Notes: generated by a model not told the origin, from the letters alone. A stretch of 64,000 nucleotides of DNA from Carnegiea gigantea (GCA_029747015.1 JAKOGI010000343.1:372001-436000); one strand, 5' to 3'; positions 20,776-32,966 are shown, numbered from the stretch's first letter. Numbers and translations: made by a program.

Positions 20776-23555
20776 GCATATAGACTTATATATGTGAATA
20801 TACAAATATGTCATGTACTTACAATTGATTAATTAAACCCATAACTATGAATCAGATGAATAGAATTTCTCAGGTTTCTCAATGTTTTTCCCCTAAATCC
20901 CGTAATTTATCACAATAGCTGCTATTTCTAAGATGTGCGCAGCAGCGCTGGTCACGTAGACACCTAAGCTGTAGAATATAAATGTTGGCTCTTACACAGG
21001 TTTATACATGTGAACTCTCAGATGCTCTTCTCTGGGCTTATTTTGTCTCCCCTTGTCCAATCCCTAGTAGTGCGTACCAATGTTAACCACCTTGGTACGT
21101 CAGGTTATTCAGTCATTGAATGCGAGTCATTATCTGCCACAATAATCATGCAAACAACCAAGCCAAAAGACATATGGGTTGCTGGCAAATGACGAAAATG
21201 ACTTGCATCAAAAAATTTATGAAGAGGACATATATCCCCGTGGGTTGATAATAAACCCCCCCACTTTGGTACTCTATTTTATGTACACAGTAGCTTTAAC
21301 TTAATTTATGCAATTCACATATAATCGTACCTAATCTTTTTAGACAATTAATTTTTTTTTGGGGGAAAATTAGGGGTTCCTTTATATTGATTTCAAACCT
21401 AACTTGCAAGAAGCAATAAGTAATGAATAATGAAGAATTTTATACGGATAATTGGAAAAAGGATGTATCAATCACTAACTATTAAATAAAACATGTTCTA
21501 ATGAAGCATTTATGTTAGGGAACTTACATGATTTCATTAGGGGACCAAAAGATGGCATAGTTGTGGAAGTCTTGGGTAGGATCAAACCAAAGGTGAAATT
21601 GCATCTCTCTTCCTATAATTCTTCCATCCCCACTTCCTCTAATATAAACATTTGTTTGCAATGTATACGGTTCTCCTGGTACTGTTCCCAGGAATTCAAT
21701 GTCTACTTCATCATGATGTCCTGGGAAATCTTCATTATTTGAAAGCTGCCCAAGAAGAAAATTAAAGAGCACTTCATAATCAGTAACAAAGATATAACGG
21801 AGATTGCCAAAAAAATCAAATAAGAATTAATAATGGAGCAGGTGATTAATACAAGTTATTAGGCAGTTTCGGGTCTTTTTACTTTTCTAAATCCTACCAC
21901 CTATTTTTGTCATTCCCTTTCACAAAAACAAAAGTTTTCTTCATTCAAATTGCACTATGCCAACGGATCTATAATCTGTAGTCCATAATATAAGTGTTGG
22001 GTGATCAGTATGTTAACAAAGTTTTATGAAAAATATATATTTAATTTTAGAAAATAAATCATATGAAGGGGCAGTGTCTCTTACATAGATGGAGGTAATC
22101 ACGCCTGCAGTATAACCTGGTTGGAGCTTAATAGCTGCACCAAAGTAGCCTGATCGATATCGCTGCAATGACTTAAACCCACTTCCTATAAATTACAATA
22201 AGCAGGACCAAAAACATCATCTGTTAAAAGCATAAATGAAATAAAATTAAAAAATGCAGTAATTCTTAAATGTAAAATGATAAGTGTCTTGCAGCAAGAC
22301 ACTTCATAAATGTCTTGTTTTGACTAAAAATCATACTATTATGTTTTTAAATTTAAAAAAATGGTAGCATGGAATCGTGGAAGTATATTACAACTTATAA
22401 ACTGCATAAAATCATCCCTTTATCAATAATTTGTCACATTTCTAAAATACATGTATCATATGTACTCCCAGATAAGGTTAATGCAGTTAGGGTATCATTT
22501 AATAATTTGTCGGCATAGTTGACGAATATTTAAAGTTAGCAATTCATAATTATAAATAATCATTGAAAAAATTATAGTTTAAAATTATAAAACGTGTTAA
22601 TTTATAATAAAGTAAGACATTTAAAAGTGTCTTACAGCAAGACATATATCACTACCCTTCTTAAATTCATGAAATAATTCTCCAAAGTAGAAAAGAAAGG
22701 GGAAAAAGCTCTGTGCTTTTCATGTCTGGTCAATATGATTATGTATTTCAAGAACAAATCTCTTTAATTTAGAGAATTGCTGCTTCTTTTAGATTGGAGT
22801 CGGAGACATCAGGTTTAGAGTTTAAGCTTCACAGAAATTTGACTTTTTGTCTTTTTAAAGGAAATTAGCTATTTCCAACATGCCATAATAGGTTGGTCCC
22901 CCCCCCCCCAAAAAAAAAATTGCAATAACAAGTACAAACTCTTTCATTTATGGATGAAGGACCACAAAAATTAAACACAATTCCCAAAATTACATGCGGA
23001 TTACGAAAATGACATAAATCTCAAAGTTATATGCTTATCACCAATAGTAAATTAGATTTGGCACTAATATGGGGCCACTTATTACCCTCTTTTTTTCGGT
23101 AACGCTAAGATATGCGGGGATCAAATTAATGTTGTGGTATACTCTAAAAGAGTGTACTGTAAAAAGGCATTTTAAGACATATTTATCAAAATTTATATAT
23201 GTAATAAACAAAAGCATGCTTGTACTTTATAGTTGATACTTATTGACAACTATTGCTGCCATGGTGAACTTAAACCATATGATATATTAGTTTAGGGTTG
23301 CATACTAGTATTATATGCTTAATTAAGAAAATAAAGAATAAAGGAAAAACAATTACCAGAACTGCGATCGAGCCAAACAGTGAGAGTGCCTTGCTGGACA
23401 TGTTGGTGCTGGGGACCCCATAAGTCTCTGAAAGCTTGAAAGAAACCCACAGGATCAACATGGAAGCTTGGGTAGTACCCAGGGGACGGTTCCGCATGGC
23501 TTGATCTCCAATAGGTCACAAGCAATAGAACAAGAATACATCCAAAAGAAGCCAT
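18833..23555 (-). CDS. XTH: Xyloglucan endotransglucosylase/hydrolase, XTH31/32 type (four exons)
   Basis: Exons on the minus strand are 23357-23555, 22085-22185, 21528-21745 and 18833-19196. All junctions are GT-AG and in phase, giving 293 residues, the usual length for this subgroup. Residues 1-21 look like a secretion signal ending SSHA. The GH16 active site [10 protein letters not shown] (about residues 111-120) keeps the nucleophile Glu113, the Asp115 and the acid/base Glu117. Exon 4 carries the XET C-terminal extension with four Cys and ends DRTLTPEC. The enzyme cuts and rejoins, or hydrolyses, xyloglucan in the cell wall. The match to XTH31/32 is clear from [17 protein letters not shown] and the absence of the Asn-glycosylation site right after the active site. 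No stop or frameshift is seen, so it is probably functional. Confidence 0.93.
20340..20510. repeat. Degenerate CAACTTCAAC decamer array in XTH intron 3
   Basis: About a dozen imperfect copies of a 10-11 base unit, ACTTCAAYCA and variants (ACTTCAACCA, ACTTCAATTC, ACTTCAATCT), with AT-rich interruptions. It lies in the 2.3-kb third intron. Confidence 0.75.
20564..20640. repeat. (GT)n/(GTAT)n and GC-alternating tract in XTH intron 3
   Basis: (TG)n passes into TGTATGTA units and then into CACGCACGCGCG, an alternating purine-pyrimidine run. Confidence 0.85.
20719..20772. repeat. (AT)27 microsatellite in XTH intron 3
   Basis: 54 bases of pure alternating AT, between ATTGATTA and TATGCATA. It is the third AT tract of nearly the same length in the window. 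Confidence 0.97.
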
Positions 23556-25193
23556 GAATGAGTGAAGGCAACAGGATAGAGAGTAATGAAAATGAGTGAA
23601 GAACCAATAAGAGAAAATGGATATGGATTAATCTTCCCAAATACTGTTGAGATTTTGAGTATAACTAAAAGAGTGGTGTGGGCATTCATTTTTGCAATTG
23701 GAGGGTATAAATAGGATGATTTCGGGCACACCAAATGAACGCAGTTGATAAGGGAATTGATGGGGAGCTACAGAACAAGACAAATTTGGGTAACACCTTG
23801 GGAGCTTCACTTTTCTTCCCGCTCCACTATATGTCACACTGTTCTTTGCCTTTTAGTCAGTTCTGGAGACTTTAAATTCTTTTTTTTCCTTTTCTTATTT
23901 AGCAATTTTTCTTTTTGTCTAATTTCGCGGACAAGTCCATGTTGAAATTGGGTTTGTGGGGTTATGTGGCATTTTCTTAGATCAATCAAGAGGAATGACT
24001 CATTGGCACAAAGTTTATCGTGATTCTGTTTATGAGGTTGTGATTGCAGTAGCTTGGCAATTATTCAACTCAATATGCGGCTGGTAATTAAGTGCGCTTA
24101 GAATTTAGAGAAAAAGGCCATTAATCACATTGTTATGGACTGTACATATATAGTAGCAGTATCTCGTCACTTGGGTAAAATATAAGTGATTCATTGACTT
24201 CAAGCCTTCAATCTAGTTTTATTTTCCCATATTTGTTAATGAACAGTGTGAATTTGCTTGGCTTCATGAGTACCTAATTTGGTGTTTCTTGGACAGTGAT
24301 TAATTATGCATAATACCGACACCTAACTTTGCATGTGAGATATAAAACACAATATGATGCTCTACTAATTAACTTTTGCAATGTCAGAGTACAAGATTCA
24401 GAGACCACCATAATCTATGATAATCATAATGAAAAATATGGACATCGTCTTAATTTTGTTAAGTCCTTTACCATTTTGTCTTGACTTCATTGTTTTAGTT
24501 ATCACCAAATTATATCATGATTTTCTCCAGCATTATAACTAAAAATTTAGAGTTTAGACTATACTTGTATTGACCCTTGTGTCTTACACTAGAGAAAAGA
24601 AAAAGGACAAGGAAAAAGAACCATATGAACTAGGATTTGCCATTGAAGTTGGGTCATAAAAGGCAATTCATTGGTGTTACAGTGCACATAAAATCTAGTA
24701 TCACTCTTAATTTTATCCCGCAATTATATATGATTTGCCGTGGATGGTGGCCAACTTGATCGTGCCTAGTTATTTTATAGCACTGATTATGGAAGATAAT
24801 TCGAACAGTTTTAACCACTTTTGGGAGCTAAAGTTCAACATCATCTTGATTTCAATACCTGAAGTCTGTCGTTTCGTTTATTTTAACCTTTTGCCCATGC
24901 ACGTTCTCATATTTTGTGAAAAGTCAGTGGAAGTTAGCATGACGACGGAGCCACACCACAGAAAAAAGCCCGACAATCAAGGAGCCGTGCGCTATATAAG
25001 ATGGAAGAATAAGAATTTCTTGCAAATATGTTTATTGACTTTCGAGTTACAGCACACTTCACATGGTCAATAATTTCGCTTGACTAGCTTTTCCCAAGTA
25101 GCGAGCACTTTGAGCATGTTGGTTCCACTATGTGCCACGTTCCTCCAATCAACTACGGAGTGCAAAGCAAAATTAGTTATAAACTTGTTAAGA
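23556..25193. other. XTH upstream region and intergenic DNA
   Basis: The XTH promoter must lie in the first part. No TATA box in the correct (minus) orientation stands out; the TATAAATA at about 23705 reads on the plus strand. Open frames at 24735-25073 and 25080-25337 have no recognisable family, and the second one runs into the LTR of element B. Confidence 0.5.
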
Positions 25194-25198
25194 AGATT

Positions 25199-26328
25199 TG
25201 ATGGAGATCACCCCGCTACAAGCCAAGCTCAACTTGACACTCTAGTTCAAAATATTCTAATTCAAGAGGTCAAAGTCAAGGTTTTAGTTCAGCTGACTGT
25301 TCAAGTATGCCAACGAAACCACTGCTTTGTGATTTGATCTAATAAGCATTAGAATTATTTTGGGGATTAACTGAGCTCATTTTTTGACTCACACTACAAC
25401 TAGTGGATGATAAAAGTTGGTACCAACATAGAGTAACTTAGCTCATTTTCTAGCTCACACTACAACTAGTAGATAATAAAAGTTGCCCACCTGTTGGTGC
25501 CAACAACGTTGCTTAATTAGCACAGTCAGCACTATGCTCAGTTTCAGTCCAATCAGGCATTATTTTGGAGAGTCAATTTTGAATTTATTTTGTAGCTACA
25601 TTTTGGCTCGTTTAAGGAGGTGAAAAGTGTCAAAAATACTATTCAAAGAAGCTCTAAAGCTGTAAAATCAGATCACTTAGCATCAACCTTTATCCAGCTC
25701 AAAGTCACTGGAAGATCCCTTTAATCCACTGGATTAGAGATTGCTGCCCACTTGTCTTGCTCGGGGAGTTCTCAAGGTTGGAGGATGCAACTTGCTGCCA
25801 CTAATCATCATTGGCATGGTTTTGATCATTCAAGCTCGACACCTCATTTATAGCTATTAGTAAACTAAAGAGATGTCAAAGATCAAGCAAATACCTATTG
25901 TTTCAAGGCTTATTGTTCGAAACTTTCCTTACTATTTTTGGAATTAGTTACACTCTTGTTTAGCCGTTGAGAGAGGAAGTTAGGCTTGCTTTAAAAGCCT
26001 AGTTTTCATTAGTTTGTACTCAATTGCTGATTAATGAAAGTTAACCAAAGCTCCTTCCCCCTCAAGCTCTCTCTAGCTTATCCCTTCTTCTGGCCAGATT
26101 GGGTGTTGATCTAATGAGTCTTGGTTTGCTTTTTGGTGGGGTGTCTTATCTAGTTTGTAGCCAAGGGCCCTGAGTCCATGTTGGTGGTGAGTCTTATCCA
26201 ACTTTGATTCAGTTTTATGTTGCATTTGTTTGTTCATACCAGCCAGCTCCTGCTTAGTCTGAGGGTGATCAGTTTGAGTGCCTTATTCCCTCAATCCTTG
26301 TCTTGAATTGTTGTCTGGATGTACATCA
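25199..26328 (+). repeat. Element B 5' LTR
   Basis: 1,130 bp, starting TGATGGAGATCACC and ending GTACATCA. It aligns with 29241-30315 through many substitutions and small gaps. Confidence 0.88.
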
Positions 26329-26332
26329 TATT

Positions 26333-26346
26333 TGGTATTAGAGCTT
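26333..26346 (+). other. Element B primer binding site
   Basis: TGGTATTAGAGC differs from the initiator-Met tRNA complement TGGTATCAGAGC by one C-to-T change and starts four bases after the 5' LTR. Confidence 0.85.
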
Positions 26347-26435
26347 AGGCTACTCTCCTAGGCCTGAACCATAGCCACAAACACAATCCTTTGACCTAAA
26401 AACAACCATAAAGAGCCAGTTACTGTCCGGGTAAA

Positions 26436-26824
26436 ATGAGTAGCAGTATCACCTTGGAAGAAAAATTTATAGCCTTAATGGAGAACTATGAGTATATGGA
26501 AAAGCAAAATGAGTATCTAAATAAGTAGCTTCAGGAATCCCTCAAGACCAAGAGAAGAGCCTTGCATTCTGGCTTAGCAAGTTCTTTAGGTGAGTCTCAT
26601 GAAGGAACTGAGAGCCAAGAGAATCCTTTTGGCAGCTCCAGTGAAGATGACTCTAAACCAAGGGCCAGGAGAGATAGAAGGCATCATCAGACCAGCCATG
26701 ACATTAAAATAGAGTTTCTATAGTTTGAAGGAAGCCTTGACCCTAATGAGTTTCTTGACTGGTTGCATATAGTTAAGAGAGTCTTTGACCACAAAGACAT
26801 ACCTGAGGACAAGCAGGTCAAGTT
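26436..26824 (+). pseudogene. Element B gag N-terminal remnant
   Basis: The ATG at 26436 opens a frame with TAG at 26526 and again near 26721. It encodes a charged N-terminal region and then the start of a chromovirus capsid domain (FEGSLDPNEFLDWL, VFDHKDIPEDKQVKL). Right after KQVKL the sequence jumps to the RT lead-in in another frame, so the rest of gag and the whole protease are deleted. Confidence 0.82.
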
Positions 26825-27982
26825 ATGGTTGATGGAATGGTGAGGGAATGTTTGAGCCCCTATGCTGTGCAAGCCTTGCTTGTTCCTAAGAAAGATAGCA
26901 ATAAAAGGACGTGTGTAGATAGTAGAGTTACCAACAAGATGATTATCAAAAATAGACATCCTATCCTATGGTTAGAAGACATGCTAGATGACCTCTATGG
27001 GTCTAAGATCTTCTCTAAGGTGGACTTAAGAAGTGGATATTACCATATTATGATCAAAGAGGGTGATGAATGGAAGACTTCCTTCAAAACAAAAGGAGTC
27101 CTGTATGAGTGGTCGGTTATGCCATTTGGCCTATCCAATGCATACAGTACTTTTATGAAGCTAATGAACCAAGTGTTCGAACCCTTCATAGGCAGATTTG
27201 TTATCGTGTACTTTGATGATATCCTGATCTATAGCATGACAGAAGCAGAGCATCCCAGTCATCTCAAACAAGTGATTCAAATTCTAGAAAGGGAGATGCT
27301 TTATGAAAATCTCAAGAAGTGCACCTTCTTTACTCATGTGATCACATTCTTAGGGTATATAGTCACTGGTAATGGAATCCAGGTGGATGAGAGCAAGGTG
27401 GAGGCAATTAGGAGCTGGCTAGTCCCTAAGAGCATCCATGATGTGAGGTGTTTCCACGGGTTAGCATCATTCTATATGAGGTTTATCAAGAACTCTAGTA
27501 CCATCGTGGCACCCATGATTAAAGTGATTATATTAAGTTCCTTCCACTGGAATTTCAAGGCTTAACAAGCCTTTAAGGAAATCAAGAGCAAGGTGGCTCA
27601 AACACCAGTGATGGCATTACCTTACTCTGAGAAAGTACTTGAGGTTAAGTGTGATGCCTGAGGGGTAGGCATTACAGGAGTTCTAACTCAGAAAAGTAGA
27701 TCTTTGGCCTTTTTTAGTGAGAAACTGTGTGATTCCAAGAGCAAATAATCCACTTATGATAAGCAATTCTATGCAATCATCATATCCTTGGAACGTTGGA
27801 GCCACTGTCTCATTACTCAAGAGTTTATGCTTCATTCTGACCATAAAAAACTAAAGTATGTCCAAGGACAACACAAGCTTAATGCCACGCGTGCTAGATG
27901 GGTGAAGTATCATCAAGCTTTTCATTTCATAATCAAGCACCAAGTTAGGCAAGTTAAATCAAGGAGCTCATGTACTGTCTAG
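26825..27982 (+). pseudogene. Element B reverse transcriptase and RNase H
   Basis: One frame from 26825 shows RECLSPYAVQALLVPKKD, CVDSRVTNKM, FSKVDLRSGYYH, VMPFGLSNA and the catalytic YFDDILIYS. After a TAA at 27563 the frame continues into RNase H (KCDA, STYDKQFYAI, LHSDHKKLKYV) with further stops TGA 27659 and TAA 27746. The RT stretch itself is open for 246 codons. RT would copy the element RNA; this copy is dead because of the stops and the missing protease. Confidence 0.9.
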
Positions 27983-29220
27983 AAGACACCTTCTCCTATT
28001 CCAGCTTGAAGCCTGTGTTCTAGGTTTTGAGCATCTTAAGTCTTTACATGAACATGATGAAGACTTCAGAGAGTTATATGAGCAATGCAAGCAAAAGCCA
28101 AGGGGAGATTATCTCATCAATGATGGGCATTTCTTCAAGGAAACTAGGCTCTGTGTTCGCAAGTGTGGAATAAGGGAGCTACTGATCAAAAAAGCCCATA
28201 GAGACCTCTAGTAGGCCATTATAGTGAAAACAAGATGACATTTATGCTAAAGCACCATTATTATTGGTCAAGTATGTCCAAGGATGTTTAAGACATCCTA
28301 AAGAGGTATGCTACTTGGCAAGTAGCCAAGAGTCATTCTTTACCTCTAAGGCTCTATACACATCTTCTTATCCCACGAGCCCCTTTGACTGATGTAAGTA
28401 TGGACTTTGTGCTACGTTTGCTAATGACACAAAAGGGAAAAGATTCAGTCCTTATAACGGTGGATAGGTTTTCAAAGATGACCCATTTCATAGCCTATAC
28501 AAAGACTAATAATGCCATTGAAGTTGCTGAGCTCTACTTCAGAGAGGTAATGACTACCACATGATGTCCCTAGGTTTATAGTTTTAGATCAGGATACCAA
28601 GTTTTTGAGGCACGTCTAAATTATCGTTTGGAAGAAATAGGGAACAAAGCTCAAATTCAATGCCACCTACCATCAACATATTGATAGCCAAACTGAGATC
28701 ACTAATATAACACCAAGTGCCCTCCTAAGAGTGCTGGTTAGGTCTCAAGCCAAGGCCTGGGATCTCCTACTATCCCTTATAGAGTTTGCATACAACAAAG
28801 CACCACATAAGAACAGTGGCTTGTCACCTTTGAAGGTAGCATATGGTCTTAACCCTAATGGATCTTGTCCTCAGAGCCATTGAAGGGAAACCTAGTGTAG
28901 AGCCTAAAAAGTGAGTCCAAGAAATCCATTAACTACATGACAAAGTGAGGGAGAAGATTAAGAGAAGCAATACCAGCAATTAGTTTAATGCAAACAAGCA
29001 CAGAAAGCAGGTTGTCTTTCAGCTAGGGGACCTTGCACTGATTAATTAGAGAAAAGAAAGATTTCCATAAAAGAGAAGGTAGAAAATGATCCCAAAAGTA
29101 GATGGTCCACTTGAGATTCTAGAAAGAATCAATGATAATGGATAAAGGGTTGAGCTACCAAGAGATTTTGGGGTTTCAACCACTTTTAATGTGGCAGCCC
29201 TTAAGAATTTGAGGTCAAAT
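27983..29220 (+). pseudogene. Element B integrase remnant
   Basis: Fragments in shifting frames match a chromovirus integrase: HYYWSSMSKD near the zinc domain, MDFVLRLLMTQKGKDS and VDRFSKMTHFIAYTK (core start, near 28400-28500), LDQDTKF (28590), a degraded QTEIT (near 28690) and WDLLLSLIEFAYNKAPHK (near 28760). Frameshifts and stops are frequent. The C-terminal region up to the polypurine tract is unrecognisable in detail. Confidence 0.8.
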
Positions 29221-29228
29221 TCTCTTCA

Positions 29229-29240
29229 ATGAAGGGGGGA
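29229..29240 (+). other. Element B polypurine tract
   Basis: ATGAAGGGGGGA sits directly before the TG of the 3' LTR. Confidence 0.85.
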
Positions 29241-30315
29241 TGATGGAGATCACCCCACTACAAACCAAGCTCACTAGGCACTCGAGCTGAGAATATTCAA
29301 GTAGTAATCAAAGGGGTCATACGCCATGGTCTTAGTTCACCTGAGTATTCAAGTATGCCAATGAAGCCACTGCTCTATTATTTGATGCAATAAGCACTAG
29401 ACTTATTTTAGGGAGCAACTTAGGTCATTTTTTAGCTAACACTACAATTAGTTGATGATAAGAGTTGCCCCATCTTTTGGTGCTAACAAAGTAGCTCAAT
29501 CAGCATAGTCAACACCATGCTTAGTTTTAGTCCAACCAAGTAGTACCTTGAAGAGCCAACTTTTACTCCAATTTATAGCTACCTTCTGGCTTGTTTAAGG
29601 AGGTGAAATGGTGTGAAAAATACTATTTCAAGGGGCCTTAAAGTTGCAAAATTAGATCAGTTAGCATCAGCCTTTATCCAGCTTAAAGTCACTAGAAAAT
29701 TCCTTTGATCCACTGGATTATAGGTTGCCACCTAGTTATCCTACCCAGGGAGTTCCTAAGGTTAGAGGCTACAATTTGCCTCTATTAATCATCATTAGCA
29801 TGGTTTTGGTCATTCCTAAGCTCGACATCTCATTAATAGAGATTAGTACACTAGATAGGTGTTAAAGATTAAGCAAATACCTGCTGTTTCAAGGTTGTCT
29901 TATTTGAAAGTTTGCTTAATATTTTTAGAATTAGTTATATTCTTGTTTATACATTGAGAGAAGGAGTGAGGCTTGGTTTAAAAGCTTGATTTTCATTAGT
30001 TTGTAGTCAGTTGTTCATTAATGAAAGTTGGGCAAAGCTCCTTCCTCCTTAAACTCTCTCTGGCATATCCCTTTCTCTGGCTAGATTGGGTGGTGATCTA
30101 GGGAGTCTTGGTTTGCTCTCTAGTGGTGTGTCTTATCTAGTTTACAACCAAGGGCCCTGAGTCCATGTTGGTGGTGAGTCTTATCTAACTTTGATTCAGT
30201 TTTATATTGCATTTGTTTGTTCAATTCAACTAGTTCCTGCTCTGTTTGAGGGCGATTAGTTTGACTGCCTTATTCCTTCAATCCTTATCTTGAATTTTTG
30301 CCTGGATATACATGA
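29241..30315 (+). repeat. Element B 3' LTR
   Basis: 1,075 bp, starting TGATGGAGATCACC and ending ATACATGA, where the terminal CA has become GA. The end was set by alignment with the 5' LTR. Confidence 0.85.
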
Positions 30316-30405
30316 ACATTCTAGATTGATGATTTATAGAAGATGCTTGACAACTTAGGAGGCCATAAGGTTAACCAGTTAACCATGATTATAATGTGAA
30401 CCTAA

Positions 30406-30727
30406 TAAAATAATGCTATCAAGACTTGCACCGAGAGAAATAGAGAATAATTAAGTGAACTAAAACCTTTTTGGTATAGAAAAACAGTCTAATTTTGAAG
30501 TAGTAATTTGACCCTTTAAATGTGTGGTTTAAAACTAGCTTGTTTTGAGGCAAGTAAAACAATTCCACCCCCCAAATGGTAAAATAATGCTATTAAGACT
30601 TGTGTCAAGAGAAATATCGAATAATTAAGTGAACTGATTAAGACCTTTTCGGTATTTCTAATTTTAAAAAAGTAATTTGACCCTTCAAATGTATGGTTTA
30701 AAACTAGCTTATTTTAAGGCAGGTAAA
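30406..30727. repeat. Tandem duplication, two units of about 150-175 bp
   Basis: Unit 1 begins TAAAATAATGCTATCAAGAC (30405) and unit 2 TAAAATAATGCTATTAAGAC (30580). Both continue through AATAATTAAGTGAACT, ACCTTTT, GTAATTTGACCC and GGTTTAAAACTAGCTT. They differ by scattered substitutions and small indels. No coding content. Confidence 0.88.
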
Positions 30728-31096
30728 ATAAAATTTTTTATTCTTATTCTACATATATAATGATGGTTATGATAAAGGGACTTGGCAAATATTTAAATTT
30801 CTGCTTCAACTTTATTTTTTGTCATAGACAATAAGAACTTTTAATGAAAATTGTTTTCTGTTTGCTAACCCATGCTTTATGAATTAAAAAAAAAAATCAT
30901 CTTAAACCTTGCTTAACATTCTTTTTCAAAATGAAGTTAGTATAGAATCATAGTTTTCCTTAAAAAACACATTACCCAGGGATAGAGAGATAACCCGAAT
31001 AAGAAAAATCCAAAATAAACCCACTCTGTTTTAAACTTAAATGGATGGCTAAAAAGAAATGGATATAGGTATTTCTTTCAAAAAGGGGCATGGTAT

Positions 31097-31134
31097 AGGT
31101 ATGTGTATGGATTTTAAAACCCATACCCATACCT
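31097..31134. repeat. 38-bp near-perfect palindrome
   Basis: AGGTATG at one end pairs with CATACCT at the other around a central TTTTAAAA; 17 of 19 base pairs match. It lies about 75 bp outside element C. Confidence 0.8.
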
Positions 31135-31204
31135 GAATCCAATTTAAAGAGCAAGACGCAAAAAACATGCTTTGACCTACCTTTTACAAAGTTGACATTA
31201 AAGT

Positions 31205-31209
31205 CTAGT
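31205..31209. repeat. Target site duplication CTAGT of element C (left copy)
   Basis: CTAGT precedes the TG of the left LTR and recurs exactly at 38507-38511 after the right LTR. Confidence 0.9.
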
Positions 31210-32942
31210 TGTTCATACCAAAAATGTGTTATTTTTACGATATTTTTCTATCTGATTTATGCTCGTTATAATCGTTATTTTTAGGTTTTTATGTGATTTT
31301 ATTTGGTTTTGCAGGTTTTGAATATTTTGAGGAAAAGCATGGTAAAAAGGCCAAAAAATACAAGAAAATAATAATAATAAAACCTAAAATAAAGCCTAAA
31401 TCCCCCAGCCCCGGCATGCACAGCATGTGACCTCCTAATTCCCCCTTATTTCTCCTTCTCTCTCCTCTCGGTTTCCAAACGCTCGAAATCAACCCAGAAA
31501 CCCTGACCCCCATTCTCGATCCCCTCCATCTCTCTCTTCCTCATCTCCTCTCTCTCTCTCTAACTCAAATCACCACAACATTCTCATCCGCCACCACACT
31601 GCCACGACGCCAGCATCAACACCACATTACCATCATCTCCATCTCTAGCAAATGCCCGAACGCCAGCACATCTTCATTAGTGTCATCTCAACCATCCACA
31701 CTACGCCTTGGTTGAACGGTACAGATTGAAGCAGGGCTCAGGTATGAATTCAAGCAACCGGCGCATTTGAAGGAGGTTAGGCAATTTTTAGGTTTTAATT
31801 AGGTTTAGTTTTACATTTTTTAGGTTTAATTTTAGGGGTGTTCTTCATTTTGATTTCAGTCATTAGTAGTTTAGGGTTTTGGTTTCATTTTGGATTTTGA
31901 ATATCATATTAGGTTTTTAATTAGAGCAAAATTTGTTGATTTGGGTAGTTTAACGTACTCTTCAGTTGTAATTGCAAAGTTTTTAGGTTTAGTATTGAGG
32001 AACTTCGATACATCCCCTTCCCCTGTTTTTCCTTACGTGTACCCGAAGGTTCAATGGCGATTTCACTTTTTCTTGGCCGCGATTGGGCAAGCTTGAGGCG
32101 GGATTCTAGGTTGTTTCTTGCAGATCCCAATTTCCCTCTCCCCTGTTGGTGAATTTTTAGTTTTGCTATTGGTTTAGTTGATTTTGATTATGTTCTGATT
32201 TAGTTGAGTTAATGAGAATTCCTGATTCTGGGTTAGAAACTTGCAAGCTTGATGTTGATTTTGGATTGTTTCTGGTTTGTGTGTTATGTTATTCTGGCGG
32301 GATTTTGCTCTGTTTCTTCCCCTCCCCTGCTGCTCTGCTTCACGTCAACCCAGTCCTGCTTGCTCTGGTCATTTGATTATGGTAGTTTTAGATTTTGGTG
32401 GTTTCAAATGGTTGTCTCTGATTTGGTAGTTTCAGATTAATGAGCTTGATTGCTTGATTTTGGTAGTGTTGAATGGTAAATGGTGTTGCTTCTAAGTTTT
32501 AAATTGTTTCAGATTAGTTGTTAAACTAATTCTAGGTTTTAATTCTAGGTCAATACTGTTGAATGCATAGTCTCTTTAGTATGCTTACGTTTAGTTGAAC
32601 GCTTAGGTTTAGTTTGTTTAAGTTCATTTAACTTAAATTGCACGCTTATGTTTAGTTGAGTGTATGGTCAAATGCTTAGTGGAGTTAGGATGAACGGTTA
32701 GTTCATAATAAAGCCTATGTTTAGTCTATCTAATTCTATGCTTAGTTGAATGCTCAGTTGAACAATTATGTTTTTCTTGAACGATTTAATTTGGTTTAGT
32801 GTAGATCACATTAGGGTAATTAGTTAATCCATCCTTTAGTAACCTTAATCTTATCCTCGCCCCTGAGGAGACGACCCTTAAGTACTACAGCGAAATCTAT
32901 ACGCTTGCAGACTTTTTATTTTACACTCGAAAATATCCAAGA
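31210..32942 (+). repeat. Element C 5' LTR
   Basis: 1,733 bp, starting TGTTCATACCAAAAATG. It ends TATCCAAGA, where the partner LTR has CCAACA. It contains CT-rich runs near 31530-31560 and repeated GTTTAGTTGAACG-like phrases near 32590-32770. Confidence 0.88.
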
Positions 32943-32948
32943 AGTTTT

Positions 32949-32966
32949 TAGTGCCGTTGTCGGAAA
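32949..32966 (+). other. Element C primer binding site (decayed tRNA-Asp)
   Basis: Compared with TGGCGCCGTTGCCGGGGA, 13 of 18 bases match and all five mismatches are C-to-T or G-to-A. It starts six bases after the LTR. Confidence 0.8.

Larger units (their letters stand above)
25199..30315 (+). mobile_element. Element B: old, internally deleted chromovirus (Ty3/gypsy)
   Basis: A 5.1-kb plus-strand element with two LTRs of about 1.1 kb, a primer site resembling initiator-Met tRNA and a polypurine tract. The flanks AGATT (25194-25198) and ACATT (30316-30320) are a 4 of 5 match, plausibly an aged target duplication. The internal region is only 2.9 kb: a gag start, then RT, RNase H and integrase, all with stops. 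Most of gag, the zinc knuckle and protease are missing. RT wording (IFSKVDLRSGYYH, VMPFGLSNA, HGLASFYMRFI) fits the CRM/Reina/Galadriel part of the chromoviruses; I cannot resolve which. The LTRs are far more divergent than those of element A. Confidence 0.88.

Noticed and set aside
23704..23715. TATAAATA upstream of the XTH gene as its TATA box
   Set aside because: It reads on the plus strand, while the gene is on the minus strand. The minus strand gives TATTTATA only, which is weaker, so I did not call it.
24735..25337. Two plus-strand open frames left of element B
   Set aside because: No family features, and the second one crosses into the LTR of element B.
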